This document shows positions 41,701-50,915 of a stretch of DNA of 64,000 nucleotides, in pieces (the first letter of the stretch is position 1; each line of letters begins with the position of its first letter). The DNA lies in the IMG/VR virus record IMGVR_UViG_3300037584_005429, positions 1-64,000 of that record. One strand, given 5' to 3'. Source of the stretch: a virus. The position numbers were made by a program, and so were the translations under genes. The notes under the pieces were generated by a model, which worked only from the letters and a program-made list of their open reading frames with translations, had not been told where the DNA came from and made no database searches.

Positions 41701-42301
41701 TTAAATTCCAACCGGCCGTACTCATTCCATTATTACCGTCATTATAATTATATGGAGTACATCCACTGTTGTCTGGTGCAAGATTTGTATTCATAGGTCT
41801 ATCTTCAATAACACTAACTGTATATACACCATTAGTGATAGAAGAAAATGTATGTGTCGTATCTGCTGTTGTACCATAATGCGTGTCCACAACTCTACCA
41901 TTTTTAACTAATTCGTATCTAAAACTTGACGTTGTTGTGGTAGAATCTATAACACTTATTTGACCTAATTTATTAGTGTTTAAAACACAGTCATCATTTG
42001 ATAGATTTGCTTCAATAACTGGGACTGTAAATCCACTTATTTGTAGTTCTGTACTACCTGTATTACCTATAGAATCTGTTATGGTTGCCTTATACCAACC
42101 TTCACAAAGATTTATAATATCAAAAGTATCAGCAGTATAACTACCACTACTACCTGACCAACTAACACTATATGGTGGTATAACACTTGTATTACCAGAA
42201 ACGTCAACAGACCATATTTGTCCATTACATTTACTACTTAATGTGTGTTCCACATTATAGTTAATTAACATTATGTCTCCGTTTGATGTTGCTATTGCCA
42301 T
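38723..42301 (-). CDS. Large fiber/adhesin protein with SprB-like N-terminus and Gly-rich end
   Basis: Protein of 1192 residues. Residues about 15-90 resemble a SprB-type repeat (YSVSWSGSSGSY..., LCEGWYKATITDS), the module of Bacteroidetes gliding adhesins. A second such unit may follow (FSSITNGVYTVSVIED). Further on there are two related beta units of the kind VSVNGVILKEG...SVIFHPETVQNGDDLQF and VAINGVLQYDE...IQLLHETSTYSSGD, typical of phage fiber shafts. The C-terminus is DGGGGGGY, shared with the 1148-residue protein. No signal peptide, so it is assembled in the cytoplasm as a virion part rather than secreted. Confidence 0.65.
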   Translation of the reverse strand: MAIATSNGDIMLINYNVEHTLSSKCNGQIWSVDVSGNTSVIPPYSVSWSGSSGSYTADTFDIINLCEGWYKATITDSIGNTGSTELQISGFTVPVIEANLSNDDCVLNTNKLGQISVIDSTTTTSSFRYELVKNGRVVDTHYGTTADTTHTFSSITNGVYTVSVIEDRPMNTNLAPDNSGCTPYNYNDGNNGMSTAGWNLNTLSSTTISWVPYVPNAPYDQGFLAGWGPNGGGSATEYYDTGLAKDGKVYSSNPYVWFYTGTTASRLTDTSADWYLGEAAIDMTEGGNLGPVTLASSAANIGKFYYNTVIEKYLYWWPAQGAGYAWRTLDPRDDYGIFGSPVAVSGLTGITYGVTIEDVTSNDFSVNSGGTVAVATGIVLEGGSSQLYTTSGNNSAPAGKQSLCSYYNYNWEFTFRSGAGDDDTIAFTIASFRDDRGKYGPTGVTYTIDVVMTAGSDRINVVYNYGQDAYAWSKYKTPKFRNCNGGCPSSAPDFGITTIISNTGAKTPFTSGTNWSSMGATRVRCNRYGDYGQFFRVEFTDTMANVSGGAITKGNGDANPFNSDYTIDFNLLDKTTWVGNNDSAPEWTDNYGLCKFLGSRKIGFWSSSQDDARFYHMQFTGNSFNEYMEGPICGVDNGPTTTVGITASTATTVNINNTKCRPKYNTTQKGVPQVRPTVNVSLQTMPNPSLTINGLSRPTTTISTEIGGRPALEVYNLENDKGKNIQFYFGGNNQDMIFENMYPKFRVYPYIFETEQVAPLADYEAIFDTMPAYMDSDVKSIVFSAETFMPFSGLSTDSSWEFIIRPSYLYKDKKSTTDTWVDTAEYPTDTDIDAGSDFYMVLVKNPPTPQLFLDSFNVPVDSRPPTLRIETYKLISGSGDLPETSASTYSSSTFYYNLQQKPASRPLVSVNGVILKEGRSGTTIPDGYNLGDPGQIDYGDYYFYENTRSVIFHPETVQNGDDLQFLYDTNGGVFSQFVTIPETVSTDTTEKIYEENEYYYINLDRQSIGAITVAINGVLQYDEKDYVKFSDNKIQLLHETSTYSSGDTIVLFYKTIYQVISSPINKNPILPVTYTKDNNLKEEIIVKLFDSTGNLVQELIEVIDVDITGNIFKEFTLLPPNVDSYYYYIIIRRYYPLLGGQTITTESQTDMINFVIDRNVFYSPNRNNTSTGINRSLISGTISSDGGGGGGY

Positions 42302-42315
42302 TACTATTTTTTATT

Positions 42316-45300
42316 TTATCCTTTACAAGGTTCTTTTTCACTTATGCATTTACCCACACTTTCACACCAATAATAACCAGGTTTACACAAACCTGAATCC
42401 TTACTACTAGGAGATTCTAACTTACTAATTTTATCATAATCCTCTACATATACATCATCGGATAAATCTCTTCCTGGTTCATCCTCTGGGTCTGATTTTG
42501 GTGGTTTAACTGGTCCACCACCTTCATTAATTACTGCTGGGGTACAAAGTTTTACACATTCTTCAAATGAGGTAAATCTTCCATTTGGGTCTTCAAAACA
42601 TAAACCATCTTTACAACTATATCTTATAGTTTGTATACCCTCATCACCTGTGTAATAAATACCACCACCAGGATTTGTAAATATGTTAATGTTTACATTA
42701 TCTTCTAATTCATCTGGATTTCTTGGTCTACCACCAGGTCTGCCTTTTGGTTCTATACCTCCTCTATCTTCTCCTTCTACATACGGTGGTTTTTTAGGTT
42801 CTGGACCACCTGGTCCTACCGGTTTACCACCACCAGAAGATACTTCTTCACCACCATAAAGTGTATTGGTTGCAGGTGTACTTAAAATTTCTGGTCTTAA
42901 ATTATTTATAACTTGTCCTATATAAACGTTGTCTACTGCACAATCACCAACTAAGTGAGCTCTACAATTATTATTCAGAGAAAAACAATATTCTTGTGCA
43001 TTTTTTAAACAATCATTACATTCTTTAGTTTCTAAATCGTGAAATATATTTGTTATACCGTATATTGGGTCTAAGTCTAAACTACGCGAAAGTTCTTGTC
43101 CACAATGACAATAATATTTACATTTAGTACTATTAGAAACCACTTCTGGTTCTGGGTTGTAATGTGAAAAAGCGGAAACAATATTAACTTCTTTTCCTTT
43201 TATATTTAACTTTTTATTTAAATTAACTACTCTCCAATCTGCTGGCGTAGTTTTATGTATAATATCATAAGTACTAGCTACTTTTGTTCCAGAACAAGGT
43301 TTGTGGAAACCACAATCTGGAGTAACAACTATATAATGTAACAAAGTATTACCATAATAATTTTTAAAATTATTAACTATAATATATGATTGTGATAGTT
43401 GTGGAAAATTAAAATCACATTTTGCTCCATATTCATGACTATTATATGTAGGTATATAGAAACAAAATATTCCATTTTCTTTCATTTGTGTCATACTAGA
43501 TTTAGACTTATCACTTAAAACATAATCTTTGATTGTATTGTCTTCAATCATTAATTGCCAATTATTAGATGGTTTTTCTGTGGTTATGTTCCAAACTAAT
43601 TTATTGTCTGGTGCATTACTATCTACAAAATTTAAACTACCAAAAGTATTTGTACTAACAAAAGGTATTTGTATATTACCACATTCGCTATCTGATAGAT
43701 ATAAACTACCATCTAGTTCTATAGTTTTTGTTATATCACCTACCTTATAATCAAACGGTAAAGATTTTTTAGTTGGGTCGAAGAATAATTTTTTACTAAC
43801 GACACCATTTGATGCTTTAATACCTCTGTAGTATGGTGATTCAAGAGTGTTACCACTCATATCTAATCTATGTCCAAAATTTATATCTATTGCTGTCGCA
43901 CCACCAGTTAAGTAATAAAATCCACCTTTAGAAGTTGTGTTCCAAGCTGTTTCATATTTTAATTGTATAGTTTGTCCACTTATTAAATTTATTAAACCAG
44001 TATCTAATGTAACAGGTATTTGTTTATGGAATATTGTGGATGATGTCATAGAACTTAATACACAACTATTTGTACCACTAGTTGTCATATCATTTTTGTC
44101 AACATCTAATGTTAGATATGCATTTGCAAAACCGTCTGTTTGTCTACTTCTAACAACCTTAAATTGTGTTAATGTTGTACCTGTACCACCTGTAGAGGAA
44201 CCACGTACTAATGAAGCTGTAAAGTTAAAGTTTAAAATACCTGTATTAGCCGGTGCATCACCACAAATATATTTTTCTCTACCTGATTTACAATCTCTAT
44301 ATTTTTCACCAGCATTAAATTTAAAATCTGTATCGGTAGCCACTACTTCTTTTTCACCGTCACCCGCTTGAATTATTGAGGTATTTATAAGTCTTTTTAT
44401 TTCGTAATCGTTGCTTGGATAGTTTCCTGTAAAACCTGAAGGATATGCCTTTTCAAGATATTCACACCATTGGCTATCGGTATATTTTATATTTAAATAA
44501 CCTTTATATGTAAACCTATAAACACCACTAGTTATCGCTGAATAAGTTAAATAATTATCCGCATCTGTTTCATTAAAAATTAATGTACCATTATTCCTAC
44601 CATAAGCCTCACTAAATGTATATGGTCTATATTCTAGAGTAGTATCACCGATTAGTTTCATTTTTGTTTGTCTCTCTATATTACTAATAGGTACTATCGT
44701 ATTAGCTGAAAAAGAAGCTCCACTTAAATGTAGGTCATAGGTTTTATTAGTTATATTAGGGTCATCGGTCGTAGCTGTAAATCCGGTGTATAATTCTGTT
44801 TCATCTTTTTTATCGTATGTTGTAAAACAAAAATCTGTTACAGTGTTAGCACTAATAGGTGCTATAGTATACAGAGCTGTGAGAAGGTCATGTGCTTTAG
44901 GACTATGTTTTGCTCCAACCATTGCACCTTTTTCTGGGTGTACATGGTAGAAACCTACATATTCTTCTCCGTTTGGTAGTAGGTATTCATTACCTGATGT
45001 ATATAATCCTTCTTCCGAACCTATTTTTGTGGGGCCTACAATACATTCTTTACTAGGACAAATAGTTATTGTGTTAATATCACCATCGACAGTATATGTA
45101 AACCTTACATCTGTAAATGTATTTAAAGAACTTCTATTAACCCATTGAGAAATTCTAGAGTATGTTCTAGGAATATTTTGTACTTGTCCTTGACTGTTAA
45201 TTGTGGGATAAGTTTCAACACTACCTATTTGTTGGTTTTTTAATTTTTCACTGAATGCTTTTAGTTGTGTTTTTGTTGCAAATTTTAATGAGTAGCATTT

Positions 45301-46284
45301 ATCAGCATCTACAAAAAGTTCATTATTCTGTAATTCTTGTGCCCAGTTTAGTGGAAAAACGTATTTACCATTTTTAAATACTTTTCTACTTTCTTTAATT
45401 TCATTATTTTCTACAAACCTAGAAACATTATATGGTATTTCTATTAAATTATTACTAGGTAAATTTACATCTTCCAAATTAACGTTAGGTGTTAATGGAT
45501 TTTCTACGGCGTAAACCCTACTACTAATTAAATCTAATGTTTCAGGTAGACAATTTTGTGGTGTTAATTGTTTCTTGTAATCATATATTAATTCTCTATC
45601 AGCTAAGTCTTTTGGGTGTAGGGTTAGGTAAGTTGTTTCTAATTTTATTTCCTGTGGTGGTGTGGTAATTTGTTTTACTGGTTCTATACTTATTATGTCA
45701 CCTTTTATTATTTTATCCTCATCTAAATTAACTTTAAAATCTAGTGAATGTACATATTGTCCACAATTCTCTATGAACATATCCATATCAAAAGAAAGGT
45801 TATGTATTGTATTTTTTCTAAATGCAATACCTGGAATTATCATTTGTAATGCATGAGCCTTACCACCTACAATTTTACCAAATGATTTAATACCCCCACT
45901 ATTTGGGTTTGTACTAAAATAGTTTCTGTGGCTTAGGAAAGCTCCTGCCATCCCTCCTTGTATTTTTTCAAACCCAAAATTACCTTTAGAATTTCTAAAA
46001 ACTTCTAGTATTATAGGTGTTCTTTTTAAACCTATAAATTTATTTATATTATAGAATTTTAATAATTTTTCATCAAAGTATAAAAATACTCTTTGTGTAC
46101 CATTTTTAACTTCTACTATAACATCTACTGGGTAATCAGTATTATAAATAAAATGAAAAGATGCTCTTTTGTTAATAATTTCAGAGGGCACTCTACTATT
46201 AACGTTTCCAGACATGAAAAAAACAAATTTTATTTCATCACCTAAAACCCTTAAATCTACTTTTGTTCTATATACTTTTTCCAC
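42316..46284 (-). CDS. Very large tail protein with HxHP motif and Cys-rich end
   Basis: Protein of 1322 residues. The first 200 look like a tail-type beta domain. GFYHVHPEKGAMVG (444-457) followed by HSPKAHD (460-466) resembles the HxHP...S...D metal site of JAMM/MPN+ proteases, though the spacing to the Asp does not fit exactly. Near the C-terminus a proline-rich linker (GGGKPVGPGGPEPKKPP) leads to a Cys module (CKDGLCFEDPNGRFTSFEEC) related to those of the 2645-residue protein, and to a last Cys cluster (GYYWCESVGKC). Function: tail or baseplate-attached adhesin, by position and composition. Confidence 0.6.
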   Translation of the reverse strand: MEKVYRTKVDLRVLGDEIKFVFFMSGNVNSRVPSEIINKRASFHFIYNTDYPVDVIVEVKNGTQRVFLYFDEKLLKFYNINKFIGLKRTPIILEVFRNSKGNFGFEKIQGGMAGAFLSHRNYFSTNPNSGGIKSFGKIVGGKAHALQMIIPGIAFRKNTIHNLSFDMDMFIENCGQYVHSLDFKVNLDEDKIIKGDIISIEPVKQITTPPQEIKLETTYLTLHPKDLADRELIYDYKKQLTPQNCLPETLDLISSRVYAVENPLTPNVNLEDVNLPSNNLIEIPYNVSRFVENNEIKESRKVFKNGKYVFPLNWAQELQNNELFVDADKCYSLKFATKTQLKAFSEKLKNQQIGSVETYPTINSQGQVQNIPRTYSRISQWVNRSSLNTFTDVRFTYTVDGDINTITICPSKECIVGPTKIGSEEGLYTSGNEYLLPNGEEYVGFYHVHPEKGAMVGAKHSPKAHDLLTALYTIAPISANTVTDFCFTTYDKKDETELYTGFTATTDDPNITNKTYDLHLSGASFSANTIVPISNIERQTKMKLIGDTTLEYRPYTFSEAYGRNNGTLIFNETDADNYLTYSAITSGVYRFTYKGYLNIKYTDSQWCEYLEKAYPSGFTGNYPSNDYEIKRLINTSIIQAGDGEKEVVATDTDFKFNAGEKYRDCKSGREKYICGDAPANTGILNFNFTASLVRGSSTGGTGTTLTQFKVVRSRQTDGFANAYLTLDVDKNDMTTSGTNSCVLSSMTSSTIFHKQIPVTLDTGLINLISGQTIQLKYETAWNTTSKGGFYYLTGGATAIDINFGHRLDMSGNTLESPYYRGIKASNGVVSKKLFFDPTKKSLPFDYKVGDITKTIELDGSLYLSDSECGNIQIPFVSTNTFGSLNFVDSNAPDNKLVWNITTEKPSNNWQLMIEDNTIKDYVLSDKSKSSMTQMKENGIFCFYIPTYNSHEYGAKCDFNFPQLSQSYIIVNNFKNYYGNTLLHYIVVTPDCGFHKPCSGTKVASTYDIIHKTTPADWRVVNLNKKLNIKGKEVNIVSAFSHYNPEPEVVSNSTKCKYYCHCGQELSRSLDLDPIYGITNIFHDLETKECNDCLKNAQEYCFSLNNNCRAHLVGDCAVDNVYIGQVINNLRPEILSTPATNTLYGGEEVSSGGGKPVGPGGPEPKKPPYVEGEDRGGIEPKGRPGGRPRNPDELEDNVNINIFTNPGGGIYYTGDEGIQTIRYSCKDGLCFEDPNGRFTSFEECVKLCTPAVINEGGGPVKPPKSDPEDEPGRDLSDDVYVEDYDKISKLESPSSKDSGLCKPGYYWCESVGKCISEKEPCKG

Positions 46285-46295
46285 TATATTATTAT

Positions 46296-49200
46296 TTAAT
46301 ATCCTCCACCACCACCGCCTGAGGAACCTCCTCCACCATAAGAACCTCCTCCACCACCACTAGATGAAGAACCAGCACTTGACGTACCACCACCACTAGA
46401 TGAATAACTAGTTGTGGAAGGTGTACTTATCCCCGCTGCACCACCACCAGATGGTGATGATGATGTAGTAGTTGGTGCCGATGGGGTTATAGGACTATCA
46501 CTACTATTTAAATTATAGGTTTTTAACCAACTCAATCCTTTGGTACCAAATTCTTTTAAACCATATATACATAAAAGATTATTCGTACTACCTTGTTTTG
46601 TAAAGGTTGGTTTTGATTGAAATTTTCTTTTATTAGTGTTAAATTCTTGAGCTAGTATTTTTGTTTCTTTAACCACTAATTGACTTCCTGAAATTAAAGA
46701 CCTTTCATTTATGTCATAAGATGAAGCGTATGTTGATACTGGATTAGTTGTGTTACCTGTAAGTATGTTATTGTAATAAGTTGTATTTTCTTGGGGGGCT
46801 GCAGGAGGAGCGTTAAAACTCATCATTCTTGCCTGAAATTGAGGTGCTGGGAATGATGTATATCCTGTTGGATTTACTGTAAATTGACCGGTATGAATAC
46901 TACTAAGTGGTGTACCGGACATTGAGTAACATCTATAAACAAACTTGTCTCTATGAAAATCTGAATTTTCTACTTTAACACCACTAGTCCATAAAGTGGT
47001 AGCTGGTACCATTTGTTCAATTATTCTTATCCAATAATCCCCCATTGATTGAGCATAATCCACCATTTTTGTGTAAGTATACTTATTATTATCACCACAA
47101 CTTTGATTTAAATAATCTAAATACATCTGTTGTAATACGGGATATCCACCTGTTTTACCATCATTAATGGTCATTCTACATTTAACGTCAATAAAATATT
47201 TCCAAAAATTATCTCTAAATAATTTAAAGTCTAATTTTTTAGCGTTTATTTTTGGGTTAGTAGCATCCCAAGTACCTCCACTTGTTGGGTATGGTGGTGG
47301 TAATGTTCCACCACTAAACATACAATTATAAAGACTAGATTGTCTCCAAACATCGTATGTCAATCCTTGTCCTATGTTTAGGTTTAAATCAACATTTTTA
47401 ACATTTAGAATTAGTTTTTCATTACTAGTTTGGTAATAGGCACTTCTCCAGTACCTATCATTAAAACTATATTTTCTCGTTTCATTCTCCGCAATACATT
47501 TATTTTTTTGGAACATTTCAATGTACCTAATTCTACCCATAAGCATTTTTCTCCATTTCGGGTGTGTCTGTGCTGCGGTTAACTCTTCAAATTTTTCAAT
47601 TAATCTTTCTTTTTGACTCTGTAATTGCCCACAATTAAATCTAAATACCTTATTTTTAAAACCTGTTTGTTCAAAATTACCAGAAGTTGAAAAAATACCG
47701 ATATCAGCTTCTATATCTGGTCTATATATATCTTGTCCTATTTCTACCCAAGATTTTTTATCGTCTATAATCCTTTCTAAACTATATCCCAAATACATAT
47801 GTGGGAATCTTCTAAATCTGTCTAGATAAGGAGCTTTTGGGTCATTTGAAAATTGACCTGTTGTCCAAAATCCACCCCATGTAAATTCTCTAAATTTAGT
47901 TACAACACTAGGATTACAACCACTTAACGTTGAGTCTTGTTGATTTATAATTAAGTCTGATTTATGTTCTTCAGTTCTTTCGAACCAACCAGCTCCTCTT
48001 TGGAAATAGAAATTATCTGTTATTCTAGGAACTTTGGGGTAACCTTCACTAGTTATAGGGTAATCACTAAGTGTGAATGGGTGTGTTGTTGTACCAGTAA
48101 CATATGTAAAAGATGAAAATGGTATACTATATTTAATGGTTTTTGTTTCGTAGGTACCACCTGAAATAAATGACCAATTATCATAAAATTTATTTATATT
48201 TATTTTAGCATCTGCTAAAACTATGTACTCATTAAATTCAACTAAAGCTTCAGGTGCTCCTAACAATCCAAGTAAAAACTCTATAGATTTTCTAGTCCCT
48301 TTCGACTTAAATAGATATCCAGTATTAAGTAATATTCTTCTGTACAACTCAATATCTAGTTCTGCTGGTGTCATACTAACACTAGTTCCTGAATATTCTG
48401 GAACAGAAACTCCTAATACATTATCTAAAAATGTGTTATTATTTAAAGTATTTGGTGTTGACCAACCCAAAGTTTTTGCAAAGTTTTTAATTAATTCATT
48501 TGGTATGTTATTTTTACCATCATATGTTACATTAGTCATGTAGGCTATACCGTCAACAAATAATTTTATATCGTCAAAACTTCTTCCATATATTTGTAAA
48601 GTTTTTTCTACTTTTTGGTCGGAGGTGTCAAATTCTTTAAGTACTGGTGATGTTAAAAATCTAGATACTAAATTAGTTTTTTGTATATCTAATTCTTGAC
48701 CTAAATCTGATAACTTAGTTAAATAATCAGTATATGCATTTGTAGTAACATCAATATTAATAGCATCTTGTTTAGTCCAAGTAACTAAATTATCACTGTA
48801 AAAAGTTCCACCCATGCTGGATTCTTTTATAAGTCTAAAATTAGCTGTATACTCTGGAACAACTTCTCTATTCATTAAAAATCTTTCTACATAATCAAAA
48901 TTTTTGAATACGTCATCACTTTCTAATTTGTTAGGTTTTACAAAAAAAGTATCTGTTGTACTAGTATTATTTATAAATGGGTTACCCTCTACTGTAAAAG
49001 TTAAAAACCCTGTAGTTACTGTTTGAGGTTTAAAGTCTATTATCTTATACTCTAGTGCATTTATTTCTCCCCCTAAAGTTAAAACATAATTTTTATATTC
49101 CGTGGTTAGATTTCTTAGTTTTGATACTGTACCATCAGCAACTTTGATTATGGTATCTGAACCATACCCAAACATTTCTAAATTATTTAAAATTTGTTCT

Positions 49201-49742
49201 TTACTAATAGGTGTATTTAATAACTCACCATTTGATGTGAATTCTATGACAAATGGATTTGATATGTGGTCTACATTAACATTAAATGTAGTTTGATTCG
49301 TACCGATGTCGTAATTTATATTATAAGCTGTAGTATTTCCACTTTGGTTTAATGAATTTACACCGTCAATAAATAAAGCTGCTGGAAAAAAATTAATTAT
49401 ATTTTGAGTTGCGACACTTAATCTCTTTTTTAATGAGCCATATAAAACTAATTCAGCTATATTACTAGTATCAGTATTTATGTATACTTGGTAATTATTT
49501 TTTGCAAAAGATTGTGCTGTTTTTAAATCACTAAAATCTAAAGATTCCAATGTAATTGGTTTAGAAAAACCTTCTAAAACTTGGTTAGTAGCTACACTTC
49601 TAGTATATTCTTGACTTATAGAAAAATTACCCATAGTCATCTGTGATGAACCATCGGTTATTTGATTACCAACTAAATTATCACTAAAGGTATCTCCTCC
49701 GTGTCCTGGTGCTGGTGGATATCTAAATCTATTACTAGCCAT
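46296..49742 (-). CDS. Large tail/baseplate protein with Gly-rich C-terminus
   Basis: Protein of 1148 residues, with aromatic, Asn-rich beta/alpha character. Residues 384-399 (IYGRSFDDIKLFVDGI) and 468-497 (RRILLNTGYLFKSKG, TRKSIEFLLGLLGAP) recall segments of baseplate wedge or tail-protein-I-like proteins of contractile-tailed phages. The last about 65 residues are Ser/Gly/Thr-rich, ending in GGGGSSGGGGGGY, like the 1192-residue fiber. It is likely a baseplate hub or wedge part that carries an adhesin. No Cys-rich modules. Start ATG 49742. Confidence 0.6.
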   Translation of the reverse strand: MASNRFRYPPAPGHGGDTFSDNLVGNQITDGSSQMTMGNFSISQEYTRSVATNQVLEGFSKPITLESLDFSDLKTAQSFAKNNYQVYINTDTSNIAELVLYGSLKKRLSVATQNIINFFPAALFIDGVNSLNQSGNTTAYNINYDIGTNQTTFNVNVDHISNPFVIEFTSNGELLNTPISKEQILNNLEMFGYGSDTIIKVADGTVSKLRNLTTEYKNYVLTLGGEINALEYKIIDFKPQTVTTGFLTFTVEGNPFINNTSTTDTFFVKPNKLESDDVFKNFDYVERFLMNREVVPEYTANFRLIKESSMGGTFYSDNLVTWTKQDAINIDVTTNAYTDYLTKLSDLGQELDIQKTNLVSRFLTSPVLKEFDTSDQKVEKTLQIYGRSFDDIKLFVDGIAYMTNVTYDGKNNIPNELIKNFAKTLGWSTPNTLNNNTFLDNVLGVSVPEYSGTSVSMTPAELDIELYRRILLNTGYLFKSKGTRKSIEFLLGLLGAPEALVEFNEYIVLADAKININKFYDNWSFISGGTYETKTIKYSIPFSSFTYVTGTTTHPFTLSDYPITSEGYPKVPRITDNFYFQRGAGWFERTEEHKSDLIINQQDSTLSGCNPSVVTKFREFTWGGFWTTGQFSNDPKAPYLDRFRRFPHMYLGYSLERIIDDKKSWVEIGQDIYRPDIEADIGIFSTSGNFEQTGFKNKVFRFNCGQLQSQKERLIEKFEELTAAQTHPKWRKMLMGRIRYIEMFQKNKCIAENETRKYSFNDRYWRSAYYQTSNEKLILNVKNVDLNLNIGQGLTYDVWRQSSLYNCMFSGGTLPPPYPTSGGTWDATNPKINAKKLDFKLFRDNFWKYFIDVKCRMTINDGKTGGYPVLQQMYLDYLNQSCGDNNKYTYTKMVDYAQSMGDYWIRIIEQMVPATTLWTSGVKVENSDFHRDKFVYRCYSMSGTPLSSIHTGQFTVNPTGYTSFPAPQFQARMMSFNAPPAAPQENTTYYNNILTGNTTNPVSTYASSYDINERSLISGSQLVVKETKILAQEFNTNKRKFQSKPTFTKQGSTNNLLCIYGLKEFGTKGLSWLKTYNLNSSDSPITPSAPTTTSSSPSGGGAAGISTPSTTSYSSSGGGTSSAGSSSSGGGGGSYGGGGSSGGGGGGY

Positions 49743-49748
49743 AAGTTG

Positions 49749-50657
49749 TTAAACGTTTATTGTACTAAATGTCTTACTAAAATCTATGTTGTTACCCCTA
49801 TTTGCTCTAATTTCGTATAATTGGTCATTAAATTGGTCTCTGACTTCATATAAATCGTACTGTTGGTAGATATTTTGATTAAAGTCATAAAGGGTGTAGA
49901 TTCCGTCGTCTATCGATTTAGATTGATTACCGTATAATGCAATTGCTAAAGTATCAAAGTCATGGTCTACCATTTCTACATCTAAAACAATAGGGTTAAA
50001 GAAAGTATTTGTAATTATAACATTTTGACCTGGTTGTCCTATAAATGGAATCGCGTTAGGATTATTAGAAGGTGCACTAGTTGGTGTTAGTGTACAAAAT
50101 ATTAAATTTGTTTCGGTATTAGTGTAGACATATCTAGGTGCTATTTGATTTGGGTTTGTTAGGTTTGCTGCTACTGGTTCACAATAAAAATTAGATGTTA
50201 CTATTCTAAAAAAGTTATGTATTTTTTCTCCATTTGCTTGTAAATATTCTATTCTATAACCAACTAGAGAATGTGGTTTAAATCTACTTCTATATGCTGC
50301 TGGTACATTATTTAAATCAAATACCAGTCCTTTTACGTTTGGCAGTGATGCCAATATACCACAATCTATTATAGTGGTTCTTATTTCTACTGGTCTTATA
50401 TAGATTGTATAGATACCTTTTGCGGCAAAAACATTAGATGGTAATTGTAAATCATATAAACCACCTAAAATTTCAACACCATTTTGTCCACCAGTATTGT
50501 TTTGGTGATAGTGAGGTGTAAGTAGGGTGGTAGCTGGTAATTGCGAGACCACAAAATTAGAAGTAGCATCCCTACTAGGGGTATAGTGTACAATAATTTG
50601 TACATCATCTGGAAGTACGTCAGCTGGTCTTTTTATTCCGTATGCTCCTAATGCCAT
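49749..50657 (-). CDS. Probable tail or baseplate protein
   Basis: Protein of 302 residues from ATG 50657, beta-rich with many Asn and Pro. Notable parts are VQIIVHYTPSRDATS, YIRPVEIRTTIIDCG and YDLYEVRDQFNDQLYEIR near the end. No domain recognised. It lies between a small gene and the 1148-residue gene with gaps of only 3-6 nt, in the structural run. Confidence 0.5.
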   Translation of the reverse strand: MALGAYGIKRPADVLPDDVQIIVHYTPSRDATSNFVVSQLPATTLLTPHYHQNNTGGQNGVEILGGLYDLQLPSNVFAAKGIYTIYIRPVEIRTTIIDCGILASLPNVKGLVFDLNNVPAAYRSRFKPHSLVGYRIEYLQANGEKIHNFFRIVTSNFYCEPVAANLTNPNQIAPRYVYTNTETNLIFCTLTPTSAPSNNPNAIPFIGQPGQNVIITNTFFNPIVLDVEMVDHDFDTLAIALYGNQSKSIDDGIYTLYDFNQNIYQQYDLYEVRDQFNDQLYEIRANRGNNIDFSKTFSTINV

Positions 50658-50660
50658 CTT

Positions 50661-50882
50661 TTAAGGTTGTTTATTTATTTTATAAAACCCATATCCATGT
50701 AACTCTAATTCACCTAAATTTGGTGTTTGTCCTAGTCTTTGGGGTCTTTCAAAGACGGTTATTTTACCTCTTTCAATAAATATATTGGACCTAGTTTCTG
50801 GTCTTTCACAAACATTCATTAAAACCTCTTCTTTTGTTAAAGGTGGTATACAACCATTTCTAAAAATTTTTTTAAATCCCAT
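50661..50882 (-). CDS. Small probable virion protein
   Basis: Protein of 73 residues from ATG 50882: basic N-terminus (MGFKKIFRNGC), a middle with VLMNVCERPETRSNIFIERG, and a Gly/Tyr-rich end. No family recognised. TATTTATA lies 12 nt before the ATG, so it may start a late transcript that runs through the genes below it. Confidence 0.5.
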   Translation of the reverse strand: MGFKKIFRNGCIPPLTKEEVLMNVCERPETRSNIFIERGKITVFERPQRLGQTPNLGELELHGYGFYKINKQP

Positions 50883-50894
50883 CTATTATTTTAT

Positions 50895-50902
50895 TATAAA
50901 TA
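50895..50902 (-). promoter_or_regulatory. TATTTATA element
   Basis: GATATTTATAATAAA on the coding strand, octamer ending 12 nt before the ATG at 50882, within the 33-nt gap after the nucleotidyltransferase-like gene. It is the only exact copy found at a start in the 32-64 kb structural run. Confidence 0.4.
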
Positions 50903-50915
50903 TCCCAGTAATAAT

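Noticed and set aside
42316-42700. Kunitz-type inhibitor at the C-terminus of the 1322-residue protein (FTSFEEC...C)
   Set aside because: The last motif resembles Kunitz, but the number and spacing of the earlier cysteines do not fit; it matches the Cys module of the giant protein better.
1154-50902. T4-type late promoters TATAAATA
   Set aside because: At the gene starts TATAAATA is on the strand opposite to the genes, so it would point away from them; the coding strand reads TATTTATA.
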